The position numbers and the translations under genes were made by a program. Below are positions 44,325-54,491 of a stretch of 64,000 bases of DNA, piece after piece. The stretch is taken from assembly GCF_003367505.1 (NCBI RefSeq), contig NZ_PXXX01000019.1:45389-109388 (forward strand). Direction: 5' to 3'. The first letter of the stretch is position 1; every line of letters begins with the position of its first letter. The DNA comes from Lysinibacillus capsici. Its GTDB lineage: Bacteria > Bacillota > Bacilli > Bacillales_A > Planococcaceae. Under the pieces are notes generated by a model that was given only the letters and a program-made list of their open reading frames with translations, was not told the origin of the DNA and ran no database searches.

Positions 44325-46226
44325 ATGAATTATGATGCCTATATGCTTCTTTGGCAAAATGCATTTATCCAGTTGAAGCAAATCGATTACATAAATAAAT
44401 CAGACATTCATGTGTCAAAGGTTTTAACATATAGCTCGTTTCTTATTGTCACAGCAGGCGGTGCACAGATTGTCATTGATGATCAATCTTATCATGTGCA
44501 ACGCTTCAGTATTTTTCATCTAGGTAAATCTCAATCTCTTCACATTAAGGCACATCAGAGTGTTAGCTATTTTCTCATTAGCTATAAAGGAGATGTCATG
44601 TACAAAGATGCCTTTATGCAGCATTTGCACATGCACTATCAACCATTCCAAACACATTTCTCTTGTGTACCCGCAAATCCGATAGTCATTCACAGAATCC
44701 TTCAGGATATGTATAGCAAATGGCAATCTGGCTCTATACAGGAGCATTTATCTGTAAGGGCATCCTTCTATGAGCTTATCTATCATGTCTTTCGAGAATT
44801 AGCAGAAGGACAAGGGAAACCACATGAAATTGATAAGGCAGAAGCCGCACGATTATTTATAAAGCAACACATTCATCAACCATTATCTATCCAGACATTA
44901 GCAGATATGCTTCAGATTAGTACACGACATTTATTACGCATCTTTAAAGCTCGCTATGAAATAGGTCCACAAATATATTTACAACAATTGAGAATAGAGC
45001 AGGCTAAGCAGTATTTATTAACCAATCAATATGGCATAAAAGAAATTGCCATATCTCTTGGATTTGAAGATGAATATTATTTTAGCCGTGCTTTTAAAAA
45101 AGCAACAAAACTGGCTCCAAGTAGCTTTAGGCTGAAATATGCATCTAATATGTCCGAAATTGCCATTACAAATGAGAATCATTTTCAATACAATAATAAT
45201 CAGCTCGCGCAAGCAAAACGATTTGAGAATGGAGAAAATGAAATCATGATGAAGAAGATGATTCACCATATAAAGCTACCTTTTTTATTAAGCCTGTTCG
45301 TTTTAATGGCAGCGTGTAATGAAGAGACAAGCCAATCTAAGGTTGATGAACCAACTTCGCCCGAGAAGGCAGAGACTAGAACCGTAACAGATGATAGTGG
45401 ACGCGAAGTAGAAATTCCAATGCAGGCAGAGAGAGTCGTAACTGATTGGTATCTGGGGCAAATTTTAGCGTTAGATGTTGTACCAGTTGGAGGCGTAACG
45501 GCTAACCTTGATTATGCTGCTTTCTTAAAGCAACACTATAAGGATGGTGAAATTACGAATATTGGTACAGATGGTAAGGTGTCATTAGAAAAAGTTTTAG
45601 AGTTAAAGCCAGACTTGATTATTACTTGGAATATTGAAGATGTAGCGAAATATGAAAAAATTGCCCCGACAATTGTCTTCGCTGAAGATACCCATCAATC
45701 AGCGATTGAGGAGATTAAGGCAATGGGGAATTACTTAGGAAGACAAGAAGAGGCTAAGGCCTTTACAAAAGAATTTGAAGATCGGATCGCAAAAGCTAAA
45801 GAAAAAATCATGGATGTGATTCCAAAAGGATCTACATTTACTATTTATGAAATGTTTGAAAAAAATGCAACGATTATAGGGAAATCTAGTGTATCGGGCG
45901 GTAGAGCGCTCTATCAAATTTTGGGCATGAAACCTCAAGAAAAGGTGCAGGAGATTTTTGATACAAAGGAAGCAAGTAATGGACGTTATGAGATTTCCTA
46001 TGAGGTAGTAGGTAACTATGTAGGTGACTATAACTTCATGATTAATTTCTTTAACAAAGATGGCCAGTTGCCAGCAACATGGACAAACTTAGATGTCGTT
46101 AAAAGTAATCAAGTATTAGAGCTTCCATCTGAATATTATTTTGCTTCTGATCCGCTCTCTGGCTTACACCAAGCTGAAGAACTAGCTGATAAAATAGTTG
46201 AATTTACAAAGGCTCATCAACAATAA
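44325..46226 (+). CDS. AraC regulator fused to a siderophore-binding lipoprotein domain
   Basis: A single 633-residue frame. Residues 1-160 form a cupin-like sensor region and 172-275 an AraC DNA-binding domain (two HTH motifs, IQTLADMLQISTRHLLRIF and IKEIAISLGFEDEYYFSRAF). A lipoprotein signal with lipobox LMAAC (Cys331) lies at 309-331, then a TroA-like siderophore-binding domain at 350-633. B. subtilis Btr (YbbB) also fuses AraC to such a domain, but to my knowledge without a signal peptide between. In-frame ATGs at 45246 and 45249 have GGAG at 45232-45235, so a free lipoprotein could be made from the same mRNA. No other binding protein exists in the island. AAGGAG precedes ATG 44325. Confidence 0.88.
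   Translation: MNYDAYMLLWQNAFIQLKQIDYINKSDIHVSKVLTYSSFLIVTAGGAQIVIDDQSYHVQRFSIFHLGKSQSLHIKAHQSVSYFLISYKGDVMYKDAFMQHLHMHYQPFQTHFSCVPANPIVIHRILQDMYSKWQSGSIQEHLSVRASFYELIYHVFRELAEGQGKPHEIDKAEAARLFIKQHIHQPLSIQTLADMLQISTRHLLRIFKARYEIGPQIYLQQLRIEQAKQYLLTNQYGIKEIAISLGFEDEYYFSRAFKKATKLAPSSFRLKYASNMSEIAITNENHFQYNNNQLAQAKRFENGENEIMMKKMIHHIKLPFLLSLFVLMAACNEETSQSKVDEPTSPEKAETRTVTDDSGREVEIPMQAERVVTDWYLGQILALDVVPVGGVTANLDYAAFLKQHYKDGEITNIGTDGKVSLEKVLELKPDLIITWNIEDVAKYEKIAPTIVFAEDTHQSAIEEIKAMGNYLGRQEEAKAFTKEFEDRIAKAKEKIMDVIPKGSTFTIYEMFEKNATIIGKSSVSGGRALYQILGMKPQEKVQEIFDTKEASNGRYEISYEVVGNYVGDYNFMINFFNKDGQLPATWTNLDVVKSNQVLELPSEYYFASDPLSGLHQAEELADKIVEFTKAHQQ
45232..45251 (+). promoter_or_regulatory. Possible internal translation start for the lipoprotein half
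   Basis: GGAG at 45232-45235 stands 10 bases before in-frame ATG 45246 (a second ATG follows at 45249). Starting here yields MMKKMIHHIKLPFLLSLFVL then MAAC, a complete lipoprotein precursor of 326 aa. Confidence 0.55.
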
Positions 46227-46302
46227 CTGAGATAACAGGAGAGCTATTGTAGATAGCTCATTTATAGATACGTAAAACGAGATCACGATAGGAGGCTACA
46301 CC

Positions 46303-48027
46303 ATGTTATTACGGCGATTTTTTTCATATTATAAGCCTTATAAAGGCTTATTTATTTTAGATTTTAGCTGTGCCATATTAGTGGCACTAATAGAGCTTGC
46401 GTTTCCGATTGTTTTAAATAAAGTAATTGATGATATTCTGCCAGATGGGGAATTGAAATGGATTATTATGGCGAGTTTATTGCTGTTTGGATTATACATT
46501 TTTAACTCCATTCTTCATTTTATCGTTTCATATTGGGGACATATGCTGGGCATTAATATTGAGACGGATATGAGAAAAGAATCCTTCAGCCATGTACAAA
46601 AGCTATCCTTTAGATATTTTGATAACAACAAAACAGGGCATCTTGTTTCTCGTTTAACAAATGATTTGATGGATATTGGTGAACTTGCTCACCATGGTCC
46701 AGAGGATATCTTTATTGCAGCGATGACGATTATTGGAACATTTGGTGTCATGTACTATATTGATCCAACCTTTACGATTCTTATTTTCTTACTTGTTCCG
46801 ATTATCTTAATCTTAACCATTATTTTCGGGAAATTAATGTCCAAGGCATTCCGTCAAATGTTTGGAGATATTGCAGATTTTAATGCACGTGTTGAAAACA
46901 ATGTAAGTGGTATTCGTGTTGTACAAGCTTTTACAAATGAAGATCATGAGATTAAACGCTTTAAAGTAAATAATGAAAGATTCCGTATGACAAAGCTGTT
47001 TTCCTATAAAGTAATGGCTTGGAATGAAGCTATTTCAGGCATACTCACGAAGGTATTATCACTCTTTACTTTATTTGTTGGGGCTTATTTTGTATTAAAT
47101 GGGCATTTAACAAATGGCGATTTTATCGCATTTATTTTACTTTCAGGTATTCTCTTAGGCCCAATTAACAAAATCAATATGTTTATAGAAAGCTATCCTA
47201 AGGGCATGGCAGGATTTAGGCGCTATATTGAATTCCTCGAAACGGAGCCCGAAATTGCGGACCATCCAGAAGCGAAAACAATCGATGAAATTGATGGTGA
47301 AATTACTTTTTCTAATGTATCGTTTGGCTACGCTGCCAATAATCGTGCCTTACATCAAATTAATTTAAAGATACGTCCTGGTGAAACGGTTGCCTTAGTA
47401 GGCCCTTCTGGTGCAGGGAAATCTACGATCTGTAGCCTATTGCCACGTTTTTATGAGGTGAATGAGGGTTCCATTAAGATTGATGGTGTTGATATACGAG
47501 ACTTTAAACTGCAATCTTTACGTTCGCATATCGGGATTGTCCAGCAAGATGTCTTTTTATTCGATGGTACCATTCGTGAAAACATTGCCTATGGTGATTT
47601 AAATGCCAGTGAAGAAGATATTTGGTATGCCGCACAACGAGCACAACTGACGGATGTAATCAATGCTTTACCAGAAGGCATGGATACTCTCATAGGTGAA
47701 CGTGGTGTCAAATTATCAGGTGGACAAAAACAAAGATTATCAATTGCGCGTATTTTCTTGAAAAATCCAAAAATCTTAATACTAGATGAAGCAACATCTG
47801 CATTGGATACAGAAACAGAACAAGCTATCCAGCAAGCCTTAAACGAGCTTTCTATCGGTCGTACTACATTAGTGATTGCCCACCGTTTAGCAACGATTAA
47901 GGATGCAGACAGAATTGTTGTGGTATCGAAAAAGGGCATTATTGAAGAAGGCACACATGAGCAATTAATGGAACGCCAAAATGCTTACTATGGCTTGTAT
48001 ACAGCCCAATTTGGTTTACAAATTTAA
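46303..48027 (+). CDS. Type I ABC exporter (fused membrane and ATPase domains)
   Basis: A 574-aa half-transporter that works as a homodimer. Six TM segments occupy residues 15-300; the ATPase has Walker A GPSGAGKST, Q-loop VQQDVFLFDGTIRENI, signature LSGGQKQR, Walker B ILILDEATSALD and H-loop IAHRL. It resembles the YwjA/multidrug group. AGGAGG precedes ATG 46303. Its place inside a Fur-controlled importer operon suggests siderophore export or recycling, or passage of a metal-linked compound (inferred). Confidence 0.88.
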   Translation: MLLRRFFSYYKPYKGLFILDFSCAILVALIELAFPIVLNKVIDDILPDGELKWIIMASLLLFGLYIFNSILHFIVSYWGHMLGINIETDMRKESFSHVQKLSFRYFDNNKTGHLVSRLTNDLMDIGELAHHGPEDIFIAAMTIIGTFGVMYYIDPTFTILIFLLVPIILILTIIFGKLMSKAFRQMFGDIADFNARVENNVSGIRVVQAFTNEDHEIKRFKVNNERFRMTKLFSYKVMAWNEAISGILTKVLSLFTLFVGAYFVLNGHLTNGDFIAFILLSGILLGPINKINMFIESYPKGMAGFRRYIEFLETEPEIADHPEAKTIDEIDGEITFSNVSFGYAANNRALHQINLKIRPGETVALVGPSGAGKSTICSLLPRFYEVNEGSIKIDGVDIRDFKLQSLRSHIGIVQQDVFLFDGTIRENIAYGDLNASEEDIWYAAQRAQLTDVINALPEGMDTLIGERGVKLSGGQKQRLSIARIFLKNPKILILDEATSALDTETEQAIQQALNELSIGRTTLVIAHRLATIKDADRIVVVSKKGIIEEGTHEQLMERQNAYYGLYTAQFGLQI

Positions 48028-48061
48028 AAGTAAAAGTCTCAAAAGTGAAAGGAAGTTAAAG

Positions 48062-48856
48062 ATGTCAGTACTTGAAATAGATCATGTTGCGATTGGTTAC
48101 TCTTCTGCGCTCATCGTCAATGATTTAAGTGTGGAGATTCCAAAAGGGGAGATCTCCACGATTATTGGTCCAAATGGTTGTGGCAAGTCTACTTTATTAA
48201 AGGCTGTAGCACGTGTATTACGCACACAAAATGGAGCTGTCTATTTAGATGGCAAAGCTATACATCAATTGAAAACAAAAGAAGTGGCCAAAAGAATGGC
48301 TATTTTACCTCAAACAGCAACAGCACCAGGAGGATTAACGGTTTTTGAACTGGTATCCTATGGTCGTTTTCCTCATCAAGTAGGGTTTGGTACATTGCAA
48401 AAGGAAGACTATGAATATATCCATTGGGCTATTGATGTTACGGGACTAAGAGAATTTAGTGATCGACCAATCGAAGCATTATCAGGTGGTCAGCGTCAGA
48501 GAGTATGGATTGCTATGGCATTGGCGCAAGGCACGGATATTTTAGTACTGGATGAACCAACAACTTATTTAGATTTAGCACATCAGCTCGATATTTTATT
48601 GTTGCTACAAAAACTAAATAAGGAAGAAGGACGAACAATTATCATGGTTTTACATGATTTAAATCATGCATCACGGTTCTCTCATTTTATGATGGCCATG
48701 AGAGACGGCAATTTAATGGTGAATGGCAGTCCAAAAGAAGTGATGACAAAAGAAAATTTACAAAGGGTATTTAATATTGATGCAGAAATGGCTGTATGTC
48801 CCTATAGTGAAAATCCAATCTGCCTATCTTATCAGTTGTACGATATGAAAAAATAA
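48062..48856 (+). CDS. Iron-siderophore ABC transporter ATP-binding protein (FecE/FhuC-type)
   Basis: Import ATPase of 264 aa: Walker A GPNGCGKST, signature LSGGQRQR, Walker B ILVLDEPTTYLD, H-loop VLHDLNHA. ATG 48062 follows GAAAGGAAG; the frame is open to 47981 but this would overlap the exporter gene. It is followed by two permease genes. Confidence 0.94.
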   Translation: MSVLEIDHVAIGYSSALIVNDLSVEIPKGEISTIIGPNGCGKSTLLKAVARVLRTQNGAVYLDGKAIHQLKTKEVAKRMAILPQTATAPGGLTVFELVSYGRFPHQVGFGTLQKEDYEYIHWAIDVTGLREFSDRPIEALSGGQRQRVWIAMALAQGTDILVLDEPTTYLDLAHQLDILLLLQKLNKEEGRTIIMVLHDLNHASRFSHFMMAMRDGNLMVNGSPKEVMTKENLQRVFNIDAEMAVCPYSENPICLSYQLYDMKK

Positions 48857-48888
48857 AAGCTAGTTGGAAGTTATGAGGAGGAAATAAA

Positions 48889-49941
48889 ATGACTACGTCG
48901 ACAGGAGTAGGAGAGCTCCACGATTTAGAAGAGCTACAGAAGCGATCTCATCCGATCCGTGGAGTAGTGGCTTTAATCGTAGGAGTAATTGGATTAATAG
49001 TTGCCATTGGCTTATCAATTTCTTTTGGTGCAGCAGATATTTCATTGGGTACTGTTTGGACAGCTGTTACCCATTTTTCACCAGAATTAACAACACATCA
49101 AATTATCCATGATATTCGCTTACCACGGGTACTTGGAGCAGCATTAGTCGGTGCAAGCTTTGCGGTAGCGGGTGCGATTATGCAGGGGATGACACGCAAC
49201 CCTTTAGCAGACTCAGGGTTATTAGGCTTGAACTCAGGAGCTGCCTTTATGTTAGCCGTATGTTTTGCCTTCTTCCCTGGGTTGCCTTATATGTATTTAA
49301 TTTTATGGTCCTTTGTAGGTGCAGGTCTTGGTGTGGCCATCGTTTATGGTATTGGCTCGCTTTCTAAAGGTGGCTTAACACCTATGCGACTAGTTTTAGC
49401 AGGAGCTGCTGTTAGTGCGTTACTTGGGGCGCTCGGAGAAGGAATTGCTCTTTATTTTCGTATCGGACAAGACCTCGCATTTTGGTATGCGGGTGGGGTT
49501 TCGGGCACAAAATGGAGCCATCTACAAATCTTATCTCCATGGATACTTGTTGCGATGATAGGAGCTCTTATCCTATCACGCTCCATCACCGTACTGAGCT
49601 TAGGTGAAGAAATTGCAGTAGGGCTAGGGCAACGTACTGCTGTGGTAAAAGTATGGGGAATGATCATTGTTTTAGTTTTAGCGGGTGCAGCAGTTTCTGT
49701 TGTCGGTGCGGTTGGTTTTGTAGGGTTAATTATCCCTCATTTAACCAGATACATAGTTGGTCATGATTATCGCTGGATCATCGCTTGTTCCTTGGTATAT
49801 GGAGCATTGCTTGTTGTGTTAGCTGATTTAGTAGCACGTGTTATTAATCCACCATATGAAACACCCATTGGTGCGCTCATAGCCTTTATTGGAGTACCAT
49901 TCTTCCTTTATTTAGCTCGAAAAGGAGGGAAAGAACTATGA
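48889..49941 (+). CDS. Iron-siderophore ABC transporter permease (FecCD family), first subunit
   Basis: A 350-aa permease with about ten TM segments and the family blocks IRLPRVLGAALVGASFAVAG, NPLADSGLLGLNSGA and GFVGLIIPHLTRY. The 30-residue N-terminal extension is hydrophilic and cytoplasmic. GAGGAGG precedes ATG 48889. Its stop overlaps the next permease start by four bases, consistent with a heterodimeric channel. Confidence 0.93.
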   Translation: MTTSTGVGELHDLEELQKRSHPIRGVVALIVGVIGLIVAIGLSISFGAADISLGTVWTAVTHFSPELTTHQIIHDIRLPRVLGAALVGASFAVAGAIMQGMTRNPLADSGLLGLNSGAAFMLAVCFAFFPGLPYMYLILWSFVGAGLGVAIVYGIGSLSKGGLTPMRLVLAGAAVSALLGALGEGIALYFRIGQDLAFWYAGGVSGTKWSHLQILSPWILVAMIGALILSRSITVLSLGEEIAVGLGQRTAVVKVWGMIIVLVLAGAAVSVVGAVGFVGLIIPHLTRYIVGHDYRWIIACSLVYGALLVVLADLVARVINPPYETPIGALIAFIGVPFFLYLARKGGKEL

Positions 49942-50972
49942 GTAACAGCTATTTAACACCAAGTCAGCTAAAGGCGAAAAGGAAACATTTTTCCATTCTT
50001 GCTACGCTCATTGTGTTAATCGTTATTACCTTTGTCATAAGTATGAATACAGGTGTCATTAAACTGACACCAATGGAGGTTCTTCGGACTCTTTTTGGTC
50101 AAGGTGATGCACAACAGCAGCTTATCTTATATGAATTCAGACTTCCAAGAATTGTGATTGCTGTATTAGTAGGTATGGGGTTAGCTATATCTGGCGCTAT
50201 TTTACAGGGCATTTCTAAAAATGCCTTAGCAGACCCAGGAATCTTAGGGATTAATGCAGGAGCAGGACTAGCGGTTATGCTCTATGTGTCATTTTTTCCA
50301 ACTACGAAAGCAGCACCTGTTTATTTACTGCCTATACTGGCTTTTATAGGAGCAGGTTTGACAGCTGTACTGATTTATTCACTTTCTTATCGACGCCATG
50401 AGGGGATTACACCAATGCGTTTAATCTTAACTGGGGTAGCTGTGGCAGCAGGGATTAGCTCCGCTATGATTGTGCTAACACTACGTCTATCGCCAGAGAA
50501 TTATCAATTTGTAGCAACATGGCTAGCAGGTAGCATTTGGGGCTCAAATTGGAGATTTGTTCTGTCGTTATTACCATGGTTAGTTATCTTATTGCCATTC
50601 GTCTATTCAAAATCACGTGTATTAAACATATTGAATTTAGGTGAATTAACAGCAGTAGGACTAGGTGCCTCGATAGAAAAAGAGCGACGCTGGTTGTTGG
50701 CTGCTGCTGTTGGTTTGGCTGGAGCTAGTGTTTCAGTAAGTGGTGGAATTGGTTTCGTTGGCCTTGTTGCGCCACACTTAGCTCGACAGCTTGTTGGGGC
50801 TAAACACCAGTTTTTATTGCCAACCGCAGCATTATTAGGAGGTTTCTTAGTGTTAATGGCTGATACAATCGGTCGTTCCATTTTAGAACCTTCAGAAATT
50901 CCAGCAGGGATTGTGGTAGCAGTTTTAGGAGCACCTTATTTCTTGTATTTACTAGCACGATTAAAAGAGTAA
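49938..50972 (+). CDS. Iron-siderophore ABC transporter permease (FecCD family), second subunit
   Basis: The partner permease, 344 aa, with FRLPRIVIAVLVGMGLAISG, NALADPGILGINAGAG and GFVGLVAPHLARQ. It starts at ATG 49938 in an ATGA overlap with the first subunit. Two different permeases with one ATPase is the usual layout for ferric-hydroxamate or catecholate importers. Confidence 0.93.
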   Translation: MSNSYLTPSQLKAKRKHFSILATLIVLIVITFVISMNTGVIKLTPMEVLRTLFGQGDAQQQLILYEFRLPRIVIAVLVGMGLAISGAILQGISKNALADPGILGINAGAGLAVMLYVSFFPTTKAAPVYLLPILAFIGAGLTAVLIYSLSYRRHEGITPMRLILTGVAVAAGISSAMIVLTLRLSPENYQFVATWLAGSIWGSNWRFVLSLLPWLVILLPFVYSKSRVLNILNLGELTAVGLGASIEKERRWLLAAAVGLAGASVSVSGGIGFVGLVAPHLARQLVGAKHQFLLPTAALLGGFLVLMADTIGRSILEPSEIPAGIVVAVLGAPYFLYLLARLKE

Positions 50973-51095
50973 ATGGCACTTTTGCCTTTGTGTGTGAATA
51001 GTATTACCATGAGGGGAAAGAATAGACGGTTATTAGATTAATTCTTGTCAAATAATTTACATTTGAATAGATTAGAAGGGGATGGAGAAGAGGAA

Positions 51096-52145
51096 ATGTC
51101 AGAGGAACTATATGATGTAACGATTGTTGGCGGTGGTCCAGCAGGGCTTTATACTGCCTTTTATAGTGGAATGCGAGATTTAAAAACGAAAATTATCGAG
51201 TATAGCTCACAACTTGGTGGTCGTATGTTAATATATCCTGAAAAAATGATTTGGGATGTAGGTGGAGTAACACCTATTTTAGGTGGTCAGCTTATTAAAC
51301 AACTTGTGGAGCAAGCTGAAACCTTTGATCCAACGATTGTCTTAAATCAAAAAGTGGAAAAGTTAGATAAGCAACAGGATGGAACATTTATTTTAACATC
51401 CTCTACAGGAGAAAAGCATTATTCCAAAACGGTTATTTTAGCAGTAGGCTATGGCGTCCTTTCTATGCAAAAGCTTGAAATTGAAGGAGCAGATCGCTAC
51501 GAAGTAACGAATTTACATTATACAGTTCAGGAATTAGAAATCTTTCGAGACAAGCATGTGTTGATTTCAGGTGGTGGTAATTCTGCGGTTGATTGGGCTA
51601 ATGAGCTAGAGTCAATAGCCGCAAGCGTCACGATTGTTCATCGGCGAGATGATTTTGGAGGACATGAAAAAAATGTCTTACGTATGAAAGAATCCTTAGT
51701 TCATGTAAAAACGCCCTATGAAGTGGTTCAATTGCATGGGGACGGTGATTTAATTCAATATGTATCTATTGTCAATAAAGATACCGATGAATTGGAACGA
51801 GTAAAGGTAGATGCTGTCATTGTAAATCATGGTTTAAAATGTGATTATGGTGCGCTTGAAGAATGGGGATTAAATATTCAGGATGGCGTAGCAATTGTTA
51901 ATGAGAATCGTGAAACGAACGTAGCGGGTATCTATGGAGCTGGTGATTTTATTGATCATCCTAGTAAAGTTAGATTAATAGCTGGTGCATTTACTGATGG
52001 AATACTAGCATTAAATAGTGCAAAACTATACTTGGAGCCAGATGCACCGAAAGTAGCCTATGTATCTTCACATAATATTCGCTTTAAAGAACGAAATGAG
52101 AAAATTGGGTTAGTAGACAGTGATTATCGTGAAGTTCGCGGTTAG
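51096..52145 (+). CDS. Ferredoxin--NADP reductase (YumC type)
   Basis: FAD- and NADPH-binding flavoprotein of 349 aa, thioredoxin-reductase-like but without the redox CxxC. The FAD site is [15 protein letters not shown], the NADPH site [15 protein letters not shown], and [18 protein letters not shown] is the C-terminal FAD contact. ATG 51096 has GGAG eight bases upstream; the frame is open from TTG 51045 without a site. In this iron operon a role in reducing imported ferric siderophore, directly or through ferredoxin, is plausible (inferred). Confidence 0.87.
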   Translation: MSEELYDVTIVGGGPAGLYTAFYSGMRDLKTKIIEYSSQLGGRMLIYPEKMIWDVGGVTPILGGQLIKQLVEQAETFDPTIVLNQKVEKLDKQQDGTFILTSSTGEKHYSKTVILAVGYGVLSMQKLEIEGADRYEVTNLHYTVQELEIFRDKHVLISGGGNSAVDWANELESIAASVTIVHRRDDFGGHEKNVLRMKESLVHVKTPYEVVQLHGDGDLIQYVSIVNKDTDELERVKVDAVIVNHGLKCDYGALEEWGLNIQDGVAIVNENRETNVAGIYGAGDFIDHPSKVRLIAGAFTDGILALNSAKLYLEPDAPKVAYVSSHNIRFKERNEKIGLVDSDYREVRG

Positions 52146-52179
52146 GTATTAGGGATGGTTTGCTTTTAATATTTTTTAC

Positions 52180-52340
52180 TTGAAAATGATAAAATGTCTA
52201 TGCTATACTTCAAAAGTATGCAACGTGTACATATGTAGCTGACGTTCCACTTCGACACAACTTTTGTAGTCGACATATTCGGGCTATGTAAGGTACAGTT
52301 CGATAATACTCTGTTCCAGATGGTTCAGGGCGAGAGGAGA
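52180..52340 (+). promoter_or_regulatory. rpmE promoter and structured leader
   Basis: Promoter TTGAAA (52180-52185), 18 bp, TATACT (52204-52209), giving a leader of about 130 bases. It contains the hairpin CGACACAA..TTGTAGTCG (52253-52272). Autoregulatory L31 leaders have been described in Firmicutes; whether this one belongs to that family was not tested. Confidence 0.5.
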
Positions 52341-52348
52341 AAACGAAT

Positions 52349-52552
52349 ATGAAACAAGGAATTCATCCAGACTACAAAGAAGCAACAGTAACTTGCTCTT
52401 GTGGGAACACTTTCAAAACTGGTTCAGTAAAAGAAAACATCGTTGTCGAGTTCTGCAACGAATGTCACCCATTCTACACTGGCCGTCAAAAATTCGCGTC
52501 TGCTGATGGTCGCGTGGATCGTTTCAACAAAAAATACGGTCTTAAAAACTAA
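52349..52552 (+). CDS. rpmE: 50S ribosomal protein L31, zinc-binding type
   Basis: A 67-aa ribosomal protein with two CxxC pairs (CSCG and CNECH) that bind zinc, marking the C+ form. The conserved core is [18 protein letters not shown] precedes ATG 52349. Normally it follows rho directly. Confidence 0.97.
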   Translation: MKQGIHPDYKEATVTCSCGNTFKTGSVKENIVVEFCNECHPFYTGRQKFASADGRVDRFNKKYGLKN

Positions 52553-52562
52553 TGTTAGTTTA

Positions 52563-52598
52563 ATACCTGCCAAGCATGCGCTTGGCAGGTATTTTTTT
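52563..52598 (+). terminator. rpmE terminator
   Basis: Perfect stem 52563-52575 with 52580-52592 followed by a T run. Confidence 0.93.
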
Positions 52599-52668
52599 CA
52601 GTAAATAATACACGTTGATGCAAGTCTTTTCAAAATCCAGATTGACACAAAGAAAGGGAGAAGACAAA

Positions 52669-53241
52669 ATGGCACAGCTATATTTTAAACATGGTGCAAT
52701 GAATAGTGGGAAGTCAATAGAAATTCTAAAAGTTGCCCATAATTATGAAGAACAACAAAAACCTGTAATGATGTTTACTTCAGGTTTAGATACGCGTGAT
52801 GAGGTGGGCTTCGTTTCCAGTCGAGTAGGTTTACGACAACAAGCCATTCCTGTTTATGAAGATACAAATATTTTTGAAATAGTGAAAACTAATGCTGTCA
52901 AACCTTATTGTGTGCTTGTGGATGAAGTTCAATTTCTAAAAAAAGCACATGTTTTACAGCTAGCTAACATTGTGGATAAATTGGACATTCCCGTAATGGG
53001 CTTTGGTTTAAAAAATGATTTTCAAAATGAGCTATTTGAAGGTAGCCAGTACATGCTTACATATGCAGATAAAATTGAGGAAATGAAAACAATTTGCTGG
53101 TTCTGTCATAAAAAAGCAACAATGAATTTGCGTGTAGATGAAAGTGGAAAGCCAGTTTACACAGGAGATCAAATTCAAATCGGTGGCAATGATTCGTATT
53201 ATCCTGTTTGCCGAAAATGTCATGCAAATCCACCGCTTTAA
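52669..53241 (+). CDS. tdk: Thymidine kinase (type II)
   Basis: Phosphorylates thymidine for dTTP salvage. The 190 aa have P-loop [17 protein letters not shown], and a four-Cys zinc site (CWFC and CRKC). ATG 52669 follows AAGGGAG; the upstream extension to 52615 has no site. rpmE-tdk-prfA order is as in B. subtilis. Confidence 0.96.
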   Translation: MAQLYFKHGAMNSGKSIEILKVAHNYEEQQKPVMMFTSGLDTRDEVGFVSSRVGLRQQAIPVYEDTNIFEIVKTNAVKPYCVLVDEVQFLKKAHVLQLANIVDKLDIPVMGFGLKNDFQNELFEGSQYMLTYADKIEEMKTICWFCHKKATMNLRVDESGKPVYTGDQIQIGGNDSYYPVCRKCHANPPL

Positions 53242-53414
53242 AGCTAAGTAGCTTGTTAAAGCGCTAAGAAAAAGTAGCATACATGTGAAAATTTCCTTAT
53301 ACTAAGTAGTGGAAATAAGAAATGAAAAAACCATTACGCCTTAGCGTAATTTTGATGAAAGCGGCTTCTCTGTAAAAAAGGAGCAATTTAAAAAACTAAA
53401 TAGAGGTGAAATCC

Positions 53415-54491
53415 ATGTTTGATCGATTACAAGCAGTGGAAGATCGTTATGAAAGGCTTACTGAGCTTTTGAGCGATCCGGATATTGTTAATGATAGTAA
53501 GAAATTACGCGAATATTCTAAGGAACAATCAGATATCCAAGAGACAGTAGATACTTATCGTGAATATAAAAGTGTTAAAGAACAGCTAGTAGATACACGA
53601 GAAATGTTAGATAGCGAAAAAGATCCTGATATGCACGAAATGGTAAAGGAAGAATTTAACCTATTAAAAGAACAGCAGGAAGAGCTAGAAGAGCGATTAC
53701 GTATTTTATTAATTCCAAAAGATCCGAATGATAATAAAAACGTTATTATGGAAATCCGTGGGGCAGCTGGTGGTGACGAGGCTAATATTTTTGCAGGTGA
53801 CTTGTTCCGTATGTATTCTCGCTATGCAGAAACGCAAGGTTGGAAAATTGATATTATGGAAGCTACACCAAACCCAATGGGCGGCTATAAAGAGGTAATC
53901 TTTATGATTAATGGACAAGGAGCCTATTCAAAATTCAAATTTGAAAATGGCGCACACCGTGTACAACGTGTCCCTGCTACAGAATCACAAGGCCGAATTC
54001 ATACATCAACAGCAACAGTTGCTTGCTTACCCGAGGTTGAGGAAGTAGATGTTGAAATCCATGAAAAAGATATCCGTGTAGATACATTCGCATCTTCTGG
54101 TGCGGGTGGTCAATCTGTAAATACAACAATGTCTGCTGTTCGTATGACCCATTTACCGACAGGTGTTGTGGTTTCGATGCAGGATGAACGTTCACAAATT
54201 AAAAACCGTGAAAAAGCAATGAAAATTCTTCGTGCTCGTGTTGCAGATATGTATATGCAGGAAGCGCAAAAAGAGATTGATGCTACACGTAAATCAGCTG
54301 TTGGATCTGGTGACCGCTCTGAGCGAATTCGCACATACAATTATCCACAAAACCGCGTAACCGACCACCGTATCGGCTTAACGATTCAAAAGCTAGATCA
54401 AATCGTTGAAGGCAGACTAGACGAGATTATCGATGCTCTTATTTTAGAAGAACAAGCATCGAAGTTAGAGCGTTTAAATGATGACTTATAA
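53415..54491 (+). CDS. prfA: Peptide chain release factor 1
   Basis: Reads UAA/UAG stop codons and triggers peptide release. The 358 aa contain GGQ in [10 protein letters not shown] and the P-x-T-type codon-reading loop [17 protein letters not shown] precedes ATG 53415. It overlaps prmC, whose product methylates the Gln of GGQ. Confidence 0.97.
   Translation: MFDRLQAVEDRYERLTELLSDPDIVNDSKKLREYSKEQSDIQETVDTYREYKSVKEQLVDTREMLDSEKDPDMHEMVKEEFNLLKEQQEELEERLRILLIPKDPNDNKNVIMEIRGAAGGDEANIFAGDLFRMYSRYAETQGWKIDIMEATPNPMGGYKEVIFMINGQGAYSKFKFENGAHRVQRVPATESQGRIHTSTATVACLPEVEEVDVEIHEKDIRVDTFASSGAGGQSVNTTMSAVRMTHLPTGVVVSMQDERSQIKNREKAMKILRARVADMYMQEAQKEIDATRKSAVGSGDRSERIRTYNYPQNRVTDHRIGLTIQKLDQIVEGRLDEIIDALILEEQASKLERLNDDL

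Noticed and set aside
46241-46259. Terminator between the AraC fusion and the ABC exporter gene
   Set aside because: The GAGCTAT/ATAGCTC hairpin has no T run, so it is more likely an mRNA structure within the operon.
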